This document shows, piece after piece, positions 12,101 through 23,700 of a stretch of 64,000 nt of DNA. Below the pieces are notes generated by a model that was not told where the DNA came from, made no database searches, and worked only from the letters and a program-made list of their open reading frames with translations. Source of the stretch: Siphonodentalium dalli. Taxonomy: Eukaryota; Mollusca; Scaphopoda; Gadilida; Siphonodentaliidae. Every line of letters starts with the position of its first letter. Positions within the stretch are counted from its first letter, which is position 1. Made by a program: the position numbers and the translations under genes. Where the stretch lies: the NCBI GenBank assembly GCA_032622095.1, contig CP136061.1:51535762-51599761 (forward strand). Reading direction: 5' to 3'.

Positions 12101-14028
12101 ATGTTGTGACTGGAAGCCAAAACAACTGCATCTTTAATAAATATAAGAAATTTAGGGACCATCACCCCACCCCAAACAAATTTAAGCAATTACTTGATTA
12201 CACATATCTATATGCATAACTTAGTATGTACAATGTGTGTAATATTATGGTTCTTATGCAGTTATATGTGAGTTACCAATGAAAGAACTGTAACGGGCAG
12301 CAAAATTATATAATCATGTATGCAAACTTGTATCGGCATCACTGGATATGGCTAACACTAACCGTCATAGAATAATGAAACTTGATCGATGGCTTCCTTA
12401 ATTGATTAATCAGTGGATGTAATTATTGATTTTTTCATTGGGGGAAGTTGTTGGTCGGGTTCCATGGCTACTGTGATATGGTATACTTTCCCTCAGTCAA
12501 AAGCATCTACAGTGGGTCGCACAAAGTACTAATCAAATCAACTTGTGCCACAGGAGTTTGTCAGAATGATAGTAAATACTATTAATAATAAATACACAAG
12601 TGTACAAAATATATTTTAAATTACTGAATTATTTGGTTATTTTATTAAATAATTAAAATAAATTATTTAATTACTTAATTAATTATTTTAATTGTTTTAA
12701 TTATATTTCAAATTAAATTACAAATTATTTTATTTTTTTTATTTACTATCATCTTGTCAAACCCCTGTGCGTGTACCGACATACTCACGAAATCACTACC
12801 ACGAGACCAGTCCGAAATTAAATGTGGATACCATCTCAGTGTCCATTTTGTGTATAAACTGCACCATGCAGCCATACACCCAGTCTACAGACTGTGCAGT
12901 AATACATCCAGTATCACACATTTAGAACGCACGCAGAAAACCGGAGAAAATAAAGAAACATGAATATTCTACTCAAGTCTCAGCTCCAGACACTTTATTG
13001 ACAAAGCATGGACCTGATATATCGTGTCCCACAAAAGGTGTCCTGACCTAAATAACAAATAAGCAACTCACATGCAATCCCTCGTCATATTTTGCCATCG
13101 TCTACTAAAGGTCATGGCCGCACACATCGGAGTTATATGCGACAATCAGATACCAAAATAGTTTCAGGAACAGCCATTTTCATTATGTTCATTATTATAT
13201 CTATTATTATGTGTGTTTGCTTTATAAATGTACCGTATATGAATTTAAAGGGGGTCTGCACACAAGGTCTGGCTTTGAGTATGTTGGGTGTGTAGGGGTG
13301 GTCCCGTAAATGTCCGGATTTTGTTTCCCAATTTATTATTATATTCCAGCCACCCATGTATTACAAAATGATTGGGGAAGAGTCTCATAACGATGACCAT
13401 TTATAATAAACGAATATCTGAGTGTTATGGCCCAAATGAATAGATCAAGGTGGAAACCCTATTTGCCGAGATGAAGGAGGTAACTCTATTTGCTCAAAAA
13501 AACAAAAACAAAAACACAAATTAGTATGCCTGTACAAATGTCCCAAACGGGTACATTTTGTGACCAGTTCAAAAACATTATGTATTTCAAAATAATGTGA
13601 AATTAAAATAATGCGACTTGACATTCTCATCGAAATTGAAATGCCAGTTAAATTGTAGAGGGACTAAAGGTAATAATACAATATATGCCACAGCGATTGG
13701 CACTAAGACTAACGAACACAAAATAAATTCTAACATACTGAATTCTTTATAATCGGCTTGCTTCATAATTTATAGTGATTAATCAACCCGGGAACAAGCG
13801 TGTCATTTTCATGATCACGCAAAATATGTACTTATATATGTTTATTTATACATACATGTATCTTGTTTTTTGTTTGTATTTTGAATTTATGATTGTTTGT
13901 CTCACCACTCATCACACTCTTCTAACGAACACACTTGTAGCGAACGCTGTCACGAATATGGTTTCGTACACAATACCCCATTGCCTGCCTGTAAACAGCA
14001 ACGTGAGTTATTTCCAATTTAATCCGCC
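9125..14028 (+). other. Long inter-ORF region of the LINE
   Basis: These 4.9 kb separate ORF1 from ORF2, far longer than the usual short LINE spacer. They hold a ~100-bp tandem array (listed separately), TG-rich sequence at 11520-11600, very AT-rich runs at 11850-11970 and 12590-12750, and otherwise unremarkable DNA. Open frames of 60-85 codons have no motif. Either this is a genuine part of the element or it contains nested insertions. No flanking duplication was spotted by eye. Confidence 0.55.
9925..11525 (+). repeat. ~100-bp tandem repeat, about 15-16 copies, between the LINE ORFs
   Basis: Each unit contains CATAATCCATAAAGCTATAC, a CTAAGTCTGTTTGAGTAAAA block, CCCCAACTTATTGTAAGAAA and TTCTGAGAATTATTTGTGGA. 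CATAATCCATAAA marks occur at 9995, 10095 and 10197, with a similar interval later. Copies differ by small indels and by TTATTG/TTGGTG/TTTTTG variants. A longer sub-block including AAGCATCATGTTTTGAGTAA occurs twice (about 10810 and 11380), showing a secondary duplication. Confidence 0.95.
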
Positions 14029-17000
14029 ATGACATCAAATCTAGTGCAATATAGGCAGGCGATAGGGCTTTTCAACTTACGTACCAGTAGGTGCAATGTG
14101 GATAAATTTTCCAAAACTCGGCGTGGTAATACTTCAAACATTAAATTGCCTAAATTCGGACACATGCAAAAATTACTTGTTCGTACAGTTCTAATAAGTA
14201 TGCTTTTGATTATTTTGAGCAATGACGTGCATAAAAATCCAGGTCCGCGTGAGAAGGAGACATTATCAATTTTCCATTATAATGTCCGAAGTCTAAGACA
14301 CAAATTGTCCAAACTAACTGAGCATATTGATGAATATGATATTGTTTGTTTTACAGAAACCCATTTAAATGTTGGTTTTCCAAGCGAAAAAATACTGCTT
14401 CCTAATTATCAGGGGCCAATTAGATTGGATAGAAACGAACGAGGAGGTGGTCTAGCAATTTACTTTGCTGACGGTCTCGTATTTAAACATATTCCTCAAC
14501 TCGACTTTGATGATGAAATACTTTGGTTCGAAATTGGTTCGAAACAAAAAATTCTGCTATGTGTGACTTATCGATCAGAGAAGGAATGTATAGAATCATA
14601 TTGGAAAGACCTAGAATCCTCTGTTGAAAGCGCTCTTTCGATAAATCCCTCCCTGATTATTGTCGGTGACTTAAATTGTGACCTTTTGAAACAATCAGGA
14701 CCATTGCACGATATAAAAAGTAGATGGGCTCTAACGAACGCTATCACCAACCCAACTCGTGTGACTGGAAGCTCCTCGACCTTGATCGACCCAATTTTGT
14801 TAAGTGATACTCTATCATTCGTTAACGCATCCACTATTGATCTGGGCCACTCAGACCATTATGCGACCACCATAGAACTACTTACACCCAATCGTAAATC
14901 CGAGACATGCATTCGTCAGGTATGGAATTATACCAAAGGTGATTACTTAAATATGAATGCAGAGATCCATGCAATAAATTGGACAGATGTTTTATCTGAC
15001 AGAGGCACAAACATAAATGTAAATAAAATGGTAACCATTTTCACAGACATGTTCCTTAATATTGCAAAAAAGTATATACCATTTCAAACAATTACAATTA
15101 GGACAAATGATAAACCATGGTTTGATAGCTCTATTAGATTAAATATAAGAAAAAGAGATCGCTTAAGAAAGAAAGCTTTAAAATCAAATACACAAATGCA
15201 CTGGGACAAGTATAAACAAATTCGAAATAAGATAAACAACATGAAAAAATTTGCAAAAGAGAAATATTTGTTAAATCTGGATGAAAATTTGAAACTCAAC
15301 ACAGGTCCAAAGCAATTCTGGCATGTCGTGAAACAGCTGCTTAACAATTGTTCTAATAAGAGTAAAATCCCAACTCTAGAGTTTAACAACTCATTTTATG
15401 ATTCTGATGAAGAAAAGGCTGAACTGTTGAACAACATGTTTATAATGAATAGCACCATAGACAGTTCGGAATCTGACATTCCCAATTTCGCAAATAGAAC
15501 AGAATCAAATATAAGCTCGATAGAAACATCCGAAGATGAAATTTCAACTATTCTCAAATCTTTATCTACAAATAAAGCCAATGGTCCGGATGGTATCAGT
15601 AACAAAATGTTAAAGGAAAACCACAGCTCAGTATGCAAACCACTCAAAATAATATTTAATAAATCGCTGAAGAGCTGTTGTTTTCCGGACACATGGAAAC
15701 GTGCTGATGTCATACCATTGTTCAAAAAAGGAAAATCACAAGATCCAAATAATTACAGACCCATTTCACTTCTCAGTTGTGTTGGAAAAGTTCTCGAAAG
15801 AATCGTTCACAATAAAATGTTTATACATTTGCAATCCAGAGATCTCCTATATTCGCACCAGTCTGGTTTTATTCCCGGTCATGGAACGGAACTACAACTG
15901 ATAGAAATTATTCATAATATAGTAGAAGCGCTTGATAAAGGTGATACGACATGTGCAGTATTCTGTGATATTTCCAAAGCCTTTGACAAAGTGTGGCATC
16001 GTGGTCTTATACATAAGCTCGATAAATATGGTATTAAAGGAGATATTCTTAAATGGTCTGTGAACTACCTTGAAAATCGCAAACAACGCGTACGAATTAA
16101 CTCCAGTTTTTCCAAATACGCACCTATAACAGCAGGAGTCCCACAAGGATCAGTAATCGGGCCTCTTATGTTTCTCATATATATAAATGACATTTCGGAC
16201 AATTTAGAATCCCGAGCTAGACTATTTGCCGATGATACATGTCTCATGAATGCAAACTCTGATCTACTAACTTTAGAATCGACGATAAATAATGACATGC
16301 GGAAAATCAATGAATGGGCTGAAAAGTGGATAGTCAAATTTAATAGTGCCAAAACTAAAGTACTGCTGTTTACAAGTATAGAAAATATTATAAAACCAGA
16401 TATAGTTTTCAATGGAGCTACCCTTGATTATACGCATAGTCACACACACCTGGGTATTGACATCTCAGAAGATTTATCATGGAATATTTATATCGAAAAT
16501 ATATGTACTAAAGCCTATGCAAGACTTTCCCAAATGAGAAAACTGAAATATCTTCTTAACCGTCAGACTCTCGAAATATTATATTTATCTCACGTCCGTC
16601 CATTAATGGAGTATGCTAGTTGTGTATGGTTTGGAGCGCCTGACTATCTATTAAAAAGACTAGATGATATACAAATTGAAGCTGCACGTATAGTTACAGG
16701 TTGTACAAAATCGGTCCCCCATGATAGGTTGCTCTTTGAACTCGGATGGGAGAAGCTGGAAAGTAGGCGGTATGTTAAACGAATGAGTATATTTTACAAT
16801 ATTGCAAACGGCAAAGCCCCCGCCTACTTAACTCAGCTTCTTCCGTCAAAGGTTAAGGATAAATGTGATTACGAACTGAGAAATGCATCAAATTTAAATC
16901 GTCCCATTTCAAATAGCAAAAGAACAGATAAAACTTTCTTCCCCACATGCGTTATGGTTTGGAACAAATTGGATGAAAAGAAAGAAAGAAACATTCCACT

Positions 17001-17397
17001 CGATAGGTTCAAGAAAGCACTAGTAACTAAGCCATTAAAACCACCAACATATTTGTCATATGGTAAACGGCTATTGAACATCCTTCATTGTAAACTGAGG
17101 TGTGAATGTAGTAATCTACAAGCTGATAAACTTCAAAATTATATAGCAATTTCTGCTACATGTAGATGTGGACATTCTGCAGAAAATGCTTTCCACTATT
17201 TTTTTGAATGCCACCTACACTTTGAAGAAAGAATTACACTTCGTAATAATCTTCTGCGCTTTAATATACATTCAGTTAAAACACTAATATTTGGGGACCC
17301 GAACTTAAAACAATTAGAAAATGAACATATCTTTAAAGCTGTGCAAAATTACTTACGAGATACAACTCAAGAGGAAAATCCGACAAAGTTCTATTAA
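14029..17397 (+). CDS. LINE ORF2: APE-type endonuclease plus reverse transcriptase (1122 aa)
   Basis: An intact frame from ATG to TAA. Residues 1-65 are basic and then hydrophobic (LLVRTVLISMLLIILS), followed by the 2A-like DVHKNPGP at 66-73. The endonuclease/exonuclease/phosphatase domain spans about 78-290 with N85 (HYNVRSL), E110 (TETHL), GDLN at 213-216 and SDH at 275-277, the expected catalytic set. The reverse transcriptase spans about 510-790: YRPISLL at 576-582, CDISKAFDKVWH at 646-657, AGVPQGSVIGPLMFL at 702-716 and the active-site FADD at 733-736. The C-terminal region ends with a zinc-binding-like C1045-x-C1047-x8-H1056-x4-C1061. The protein nicks target DNA and copies the element RNA at the nick (target-primed reverse transcription). 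All catalytic residues are present, so the copy could be active. The upstream frame is closed, so the first ATG is used. Confidence 0.93.
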   Translation: MTSNLVQYRQAIGLFNLRTSRCNVDKFSKTRRGNTSNIKLPKFGHMQKLLVRTVLISMLLIILSNDVHKNPGPREKETLSIFHYNVRSLRHKLSKLTEHIDEYDIVCFTETHLNVGFPSEKILLPNYQGPIRLDRNERGGGLAIYFADGLVFKHIPQLDFDDEILWFEIGSKQKILLCVTYRSEKECIESYWKDLESSVESALSINPSLIIVGDLNCDLLKQSGPLHDIKSRWALTNAITNPTRVTGSSSTLIDPILLSDTLSFVNASTIDLGHSDHYATTIELLTPNRKSETCIRQVWNYTKGDYLNMNAEIHAINWTDVLSDRGTNINVNKMVTIFTDMFLNIAKKYIPFQTITIRTNDKPWFDSSIRLNIRKRDRLRKKALKSNTQMHWDKYKQIRNKINNMKKFAKEKYLLNLDENLKLNTGPKQFWHVVKQLLNNCSNKSKIPTLEFNNSFYDSDEEKAELLNNMFIMNSTIDSSESDIPNFANRTESNISSIETSEDEISTILKSLSTNKANGPDGISNKMLKENHSSVCKPLKIIFNKSLKSCCFPDTWKRADVIPLFKKGKSQDPNNYRPISLLSCVGKVLERIVHNKMFIHLQSRDLLYSHQSGFIPGHGTELQLIEIIHNIVEALDKGDTTCAVFCDISKAFDKVWHRGLIHKLDKYGIKGDILKWSVNYLENRKQRVRINSSFSKYAPITAGVPQGSVIGPLMFLIYINDISDNLESRARLFADDTCLMNANSDLLTLESTINNDMRKINEWAEKWIVKFNSAKTKVLLFTSIENIIKPDIVFNGATLDYTHSHTHLGIDISEDLSWNIYIENICTKAYARLSQMRKLKYLLNRQTLEILYLSHVRPLMEYASCVWFGAPDYLLKRLDDIQIEAARIVTGCTKSVPHDRLLFELGWEKLESRRYVKRMSIFYNIANGKAPAYLTQLLPSKVKDKCDYELRNASNLNRPISNSKRTDKTFFPTCVMVWNKLDEKKERNIPLDRFKKALVTKPLKPPTYLSYGKRLLNILHCKLRCECSNLQADKLQNYIAISATCRCGHSAENAFHYFFECHLHFEERITLRNNLLRFNIHSVKTLIFGDPNLKQLENEHIFKAVQNYLRDTTQEENPTKFY
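14224..14247 (+). other. 2A-like ribosome-skipping motif DVHKNPGP in ORF2
   Basis: Codons 66-73 read D-V-H-K-N-P-G-P after a hydrophobic stretch (LLIILSN). The 2A consensus is D-V/I-E-x-N-P-G-P; only Glu is replaced by His, a substitution also seen in 2A-like sequences of non-LTR elements. Such motifs make the ribosome skip the Gly-Pro bond. Here a ~72-aa leader peptide would be released and the endonuclease would start at Pro73. Confidence 0.6.
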
Positions 17398-17742
17398 GAC
17401 GTTCGCATCATTTGAATGCAAATTGTAAAAATGTTAACAATGCACCACGAGGTACATGTATCACATTTAAAACAGCTACTTGAAATCATTATTGAAATTA
17501 TTTAGAATTGGTGGGGTGGTGAGACTATACAAACTATTTTTCAAATAATATACAATGATATACTGTATGTATACACTTGTAAATATGTTATACCTATTGT
17601 GTTGACAACCCAAATTATTATGTATCAGTGTTATAACGGCAATTGGGAGAGGGGGTTATGTATAAGTGGATAGCACTTGTCCTCCAATCCCAATGCCAAT
17701 CTGTATTGTTATATACTTATTGGTAATAAATATGTTTAAACC
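17398..17742 (+). other. LINE 3' UTR
   Basis: These 345 bp run from the ORF2 stop to the insertion edge, ending TTGGTAATAAATATGTTTAAACC just before the duplicated target AATAAATTAA. There is no long poly(A). AATAAA occurs near the end at 17726-17731, but AATAAATTAA of the target also contains it. Confidence 0.7.
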
Positions 17743-17752
17743 AATAAATTAA
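17743..17752 (+). other. Target-site duplication, right copy (AATAAATTAA)
   Basis: Matches 7859-7868 exactly and leads into CCCGTTCGCTGCTGCC, the normal continuation of the satellite monomer. Confidence 0.88.
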
Positions 17753-20700
17753 CCCGTTCGCTGCTGCCGAATTCGCTATAAATGTACGCAAAAACGCCGA
17801 AATTAACACCCGCCGACCGGACCGCCCCATGGGTCCGAGCGAGATGGAGTTTGCACTATCGTGTAGAATGGACCAGAATGTACCAAGTTCCATTCCCCAA
17901 GTCGATCGCTCGAGCGGACACGGCACTGTTAACCCCTGACTGGCGGCCGTTTCCGCCAGGTACGTGAAATCCAAAAAGGCGCCGACCGCACCTCCCCTGA
18001 CTGCCTGACCACGGAAATGGACATTATATCATGAAGTGAATACCCATATGCATCCATGGGCGATCGGACAAGTCGCTAGCTGCAGCGGAAGTGAATAAAT
18101 TAACCCGTTCGCTGCTGCCGAATTCGCTATAAATGTACGCAAAAACGCCGAAATTAACACCCGCCGACCGGACCGCCCCTAGGGGACCGAGCGAGATAGG
18201 GTTTGCACTATCGTGTAGAATGGACCCGAATGTACCAAAGTTCCAATCCCCAAGTCGATAGCTCGAGCGGACACGACACTGTTAACCCCTGACTGGCGGC
18301 CGTTTCCGCCAGGTACGGGAAATCCAAAAAGGCGCCGACCGCACCTCCCCTGACTGCCTGACCACGGAAATGGACATTATATCATGAAGTGAATACCCAT
18401 ATGCATCCATGGGCGATCGGACAAGTCGCTAGCTGCAGCGGAAGTGAATAAATTAACCCGTACGCTGCTGCCGAATTCGCTATAAATGTACGCAAAAACG
18501 CCGAAATTAACACTCGCCGACCGAACCGCCCCTATGGGTCCGAGCGAGATGGGGTTTGCACTATCGTGTAGAATGGACCCGAATGTACCAAAGTTCCAAT
18601 CCCCAAGTCGATAGCTCCAGCGGACACGGCACTGTTAACCCCTGACTGGCGGCCGTTTTCCGCCAGGTACGGGAAATCCAAAAAGGCGCCGACCGCACCT
18701 CCCCTGACTGCCTGACCACGGAAATGGACATTATATCATGAAGTGAATACCCATATGCATCCATGGGCGATCGGACAAGTCGCTAGCTGCAGCGGAAGTG
18801 AATAAATTAACCCATACGCTGCTGCCGAATTCGCTATAAATGTACGCAAAAACGCCGAAATTAACACCCGCCGACCGGACCGCCACTATGGGTCCGAGCT
18901 AGATGGGGTTTGCACTATCGTGTAAAATGGACCCGAATGTACCAAAGTTCCAATCCCCAAGTCGATAGCTCGAGCGGACACGGCACTGTTAACTTCTGAC
19001 TGGCGGCCGTTTCCGCCAGGTACGGGAAATCCAAAAAGGCGCCGACCGCACCTCCCCTGACTGCCTGACCACGGAAATGGACATTATATCATGAAGTAAA
19101 TACCCATATGCATCCATGGGCGATCGGACAAGTCGCTAGCTGCAGCGGAAGTGAATAAATTAACCCGTTCGCTGCTGCCGAATTCGCTATAAATGTACGC
19201 AAAAACGCCGAAATTAACACCCGCCGACCGGACCGCCCCTAGGGGACCGAGCGAGATAGGGTTTGCACTATCGTGTAGAATGGACCCGAATGTACCAAAT
19301 TTCCAATCCCCAAGTCGATAGCTCGAGCGGACACGACACTGTTAACCCCTGACTGGCGGCCGTTTCCGCCAGGTACGGGAAATCCAAAAAGGCGCCGACC
19401 GCACCTCCCCTGACTGCCTGACCACGGAAATGGACATTATATCATGAAGTGAATACCCATATGCATCCATGGGCGATCGGACAAGTCGCTAGCTGCAGCG
19501 GAAGTGAATAAATTAACCCGTACGCTGCTGCCGAATTCGCTATAAATGTACGCAAAATCGCCGAAATTAACACTCGCCGACCGAACCGCCCCTATGGGTC
19601 CGAGCGAGATCGGGTTTGCACTATCGTGTAGAATGGACCCGAATGTACCAAAGTTCCAATCCCCAAGTCGATAGCTCCAGCGGACACGGCACTGTTAACC
19701 CCTGACTGGCGGCCGTTTCCGCCAGGTACGGGAAATCCAAAAAGGCGCCGACCGCACCTCCCCTGACTGCCTCACCACGGAAATGGACATTATATCATGA
19801 AGTGAATACCCATATGCATCCATGGGCGATCGGACAAGTCGCTAGCTGCAGCGGAAGTGAATAAATTAACCCATACGCTGCTGCCGAATTCGCTATAAAT
19901 GTACGCAAAAACGCCGAAATTAACACCCGCCGACCGGACCGCCACTATGGGTCCGAGCTAGATGGGGTTTGCACTATCGTGTAGAATGGACCCGAATGTA
20001 CCAAAGTTCCAATCCCCAAGTCGATAGCTCGAGCGGACACGGCACTGTCAACTTCTGACTGGCGGCCGTTTCCGCCAGGTACGGGAAATCCAAAAAGGCG
20101 CCGACCGCACCTCCCCTGACTGCCTGACCACGGAAATGGACATTATATCATGAAGTAAATACCCATATGCATCCATGGGCGATCGGACAAGTCGCTAGCT
20201 GCAGCGGAAGTGAATAAATTAACCCGTTCGCTGCTGCCGAATTCGCTATAAATGTACGCAAAAACGCCGAAATTAACACCCGCCGATCGGACCGCCCCTA
20301 GGGGGCGAGCGAGATGGGGTTTGCACTATCGTGTAGAATGGAACCGAATGTACCAAAGTTCCAATCCCCAAGTCGATAGCTCGAGCGGACACGACACTGT
20401 TAACCCCTGACTGGCGGCCGTTTCCGCCAGGTACGGGAAATCCAAAAAGGCGCCGACCGCACCTCCCCTGACTGCCTGACCACGGAAATGGACATTATAT
20501 CATGAAGTGAATACCCATATGCATCCATGGGCGATCGGACAAGTCGCTAGCTGCAGCGGAAGTGAATAAATTAACCCGTACGCTGCTTCCGAATTCGCTA
20601 TAAATGTACGCAAAAACGCCGAAATTAACACCCGCCGACCGAACCGCCCCTATGGGTCCGAGCGAGATGGGGCTTGCACTATCGTGTAGAATGGATCCGA

Positions 20701-23700
20701 ATGTACCAAAGTTCCAATCCACAAGTCGATAGCTCGAGCGGACACGGCACTGTTAACCCCTGCCTGGCGGCCGTTTCCGCCAGGTACGGGAAATCCAAAA
20801 AGGCGCCGACCGCACCTCCCCTGACTGCCTGACCACGGAAATGGACATTATATCATGAAGTGAATACCCATATGCATCCATGGGCGATCGGACAAGTCGC
20901 TAGCTGCGCAGCGGAAGTGAATAAATTAACCCGTACGCTGCTGCCGAATTCGCTATAAATGTACGCAAAAACGCCGAAATTAACACCCGCCGACCGGACC
21001 GCCCCATGGGTCCGAGCGAGATGGAGTTTGCACTATCGTGTAGAATGGACCAGAATGTACCAAGTTCCATTCCCCAAGTCGATCGCTCGAGCGGACACGG
21101 CACTGTTAACCCCTGACTGGCGGCCGTTTCCGCCAGGTACGGGAAATCCAAAAAGGCGCCGACCGCACCTCCCCTGACTGCCTGACCACGGAAATGGACA
21201 TTATATCATGAAGTGAATACCCATATGCATCCATGGGCGATCGGACAAGTCGCTAGCTGCAGCGGAAGTGAATAAATTAACCCATACGCTGCTGCCGAAT
21301 TCGCTATAAATGTGCGCAAAAACGCCGAAATTAACACCCGCCGACCGGACCGCCACTATGGGTCCGAGCGAGATGGGGTTTGCACTATCGTGTAGAATGG
21401 ACCCGAATGTACCAAAGTTCCAATCCCCAAGTCGATAGCTCGAGCGGACACGACACTGTTAACCCCTGACTGGCGGCCGTTTCCGCCAGGTACGGGAAAT
21501 CCAAAAAGGCGCCGACCGCACCTCCCCTGACTGCCTGACCACGGAAATGGACATTATATCATGAAGTGAATACCCATATGCATCCATGGGCGATCGGACA
21601 AGTCGCTAGCTGCAGCGGAAGTGAGTAAATTAACCCGTACGCTGCTGCCGAATTCGCTATAAATGTACGCAAAAACGCCGAAATTAACACTCGCCGATCG
21701 AACCGCCCCTATGGGTCCGAGCGAGATTGGGTTTGCACTATCATGTAGAATGGACCCGAATGTACCAAAGTTCCAATCCCCAAGTCGATAGCTCGAGCGG
21801 ACACGGCACTGTTAACCCCTGACTGGCGGCCGTTTCCGCCAGGTACGGGAAATCCAAAAAGGCGCCGACCGCACCTCCCCTGACTGCCTGACCACGGAAA
21901 TGGACATTATATCATGAAGTGAATACCCATATGCATCCATGGGCGATCGGACAAGTCGCTAGCTGCAGCGGAAGTGAATAAATTAACCCATACGCTGCTG
22001 CCGAATTCGCTATAAATGTGCGCAAAAACGCCGAAATTAACACCCGCCGACCGGACCGCCACTATGGGTCCGAGCGAGATGGGGTTTGCACTATCGTGTA
22101 GAATGGACCCGAATGTACCAAAGTTCCAATCTCCAAGTCGATAGCTCGAGCGGACACGGCACTGTTAACTTCTGACTGGCGGCCGTTTCCGCCAGGTACG
22201 GGAAATCCAAAAAGGCGCCGACCGCACCTCCCCTGACTGCCTGACCACGGAAATGGACATTATATCATGAAGTGAATACCCATATGCATCCATGGGCGAT
22301 CGGACAAGTCGCTAGCTGCAGCGGAAGTGAATAAATTAACCCGTTCGCTGCTGCCGCATTCGCTATAAATGTACGCAAAAACGCCGAAATTAACACCCGC
22401 CGATCGGACCGCCCCTAGGGGACCGAGCGAGATGGGGTTTGCACTATCGTGTAGAATGGACCCGAATGTACCAAAGTTCCAATCCCCAAGTCGATAGCTC
22501 GAGCGGACACGACACTGTTAACCCCTGACTGGCGGCCGTTTCCGCCAGGTACGGGAAATCCAAAAAGGCGCCGACCGCACCTCCCCTGACTGCCTGACCA
22601 CGGAAATGGACATTATATCATGAAGTGAATACCCATATGCATCCATGGGCGATCGGACAAGTCGCTAGCTGCAGCGGAAGTGAATAAATTAACCCGTACG
22701 CTGCTGCCGAATTCGCTATAAATGTACGCAAAAACGCCGAAATTAACACTCGCCGACCGAACCGCCCCTATGGGTCCGAGCGAGATGGGGTTTGCACTAT
22801 CGTGTAGAATGGATCCGAATGTACCAAAGTTCCAATCCACAAGTCGATAGCTCGAGCGGACACGGCACTGTTAACCCCTGCCTGGCGGCCGTTTCCGCCA
22901 GGTACGGGAAATCCAAAAAGGCGCCGACCGCACCTCCCCTGACTGCCTTACCACGGAAATGGACATTATATCATGAAGTGAATACCCATATGCATCCATG
23001 GGCGATCGGACAAGTCGCTAGCTGCGCAGCGGAAGTGAATAAATTAACCCGTACGCTGCTGCCGAATTCGCTATAAATGTACGCAAAAACGCCGAAATTA
23101 ACACCCGCCGACCGGACCGCCCCAGGGGTCCGAGCGAGATGGAGTTTAAACTATCGTGTAGAATGGACCCGAATGTGCCAAAGTTCCAATCCCCAAGTCG
23201 ATAGCTCGAGCGGACACGGCACTGTTAACCCCTGACTGGCGGCCGTTTCCGCCAGGTACGGGAAATCCAAAAAGGCGCCGACCGCACCTCCCCTGACTGC
23301 CTGACCACGGAAATGGACATTATATCATGAAGTGAATACCCATATGCATCCATGGGGGATCGGACAAGTCGCTAGCTGCAGCAGAAGTGAATAAATTAAC
23401 CCGTACGCTGCTGCCGAATTCGCTATAAATGTACGCAAAAACGCCGAAATTAACACCCGCCGACCGGACCGCCTCTAGGGGTCCGAGCGAGATGGGGTTT
23501 GCACTAACCTGTAGAATGGACCCGAATGTACCAAAGTTCCAACCTCCAAGTCGATAGCTCGAGCGGACACGACATTGTTAACCCCTTACTGGCGGCCGTT
23601 TCCGCCAGGTACGGAAATCCAAAAAAGGCGCCGACGGCACCTCCCCTGACTGCCTGGCCACGGAAATGGACATTATATCATGAAGTGAATACCCATATGC

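Larger units (their letters stand above)
7869..17742 (+). mobile_element. Non-LTR retrotransposon (LINE, APE type) inserted in satellite DNA
   Basis: A 9,874-bp insertion interrupts the 353-bp satellite, with AATAAATTAA duplicated at both edges. Monomer types also support one insertion: block 1 ends in the variant (CTGCGCAGCGG) that is followed, in the undisturbed array at about 20574-20932, by the variant with GATGGAGTTTGC and GACCAGAATG. That is exactly the variant that resumes after the LINE at 17753. Content in order: 5' leader, ORF1 with coiled coil and RNA-binding-like region, a 4.9-kb inter-ORF segment with a tandem array, ORF2 with endonuclease and reverse transcriptase, and a short 3' UTR without long poly(A). 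Both ORFs are uninterrupted, so the copy looks young. The clade is probably CR1/L2-like, judged from the APE domain, YRPISLL, GVPQGSVIGPLMFLIYIND and C-terminal CCHC. A later nested insertion between the ORFs is not excluded. Confidence 0.85.

Noticed and set aside
14568-14834. Minus-strand frames within ORF2 (also 15084-15389, 15396-15725, 16065-16412)
   Set aside because: Shadows of the intact ORF2, which has all the domain motifs.
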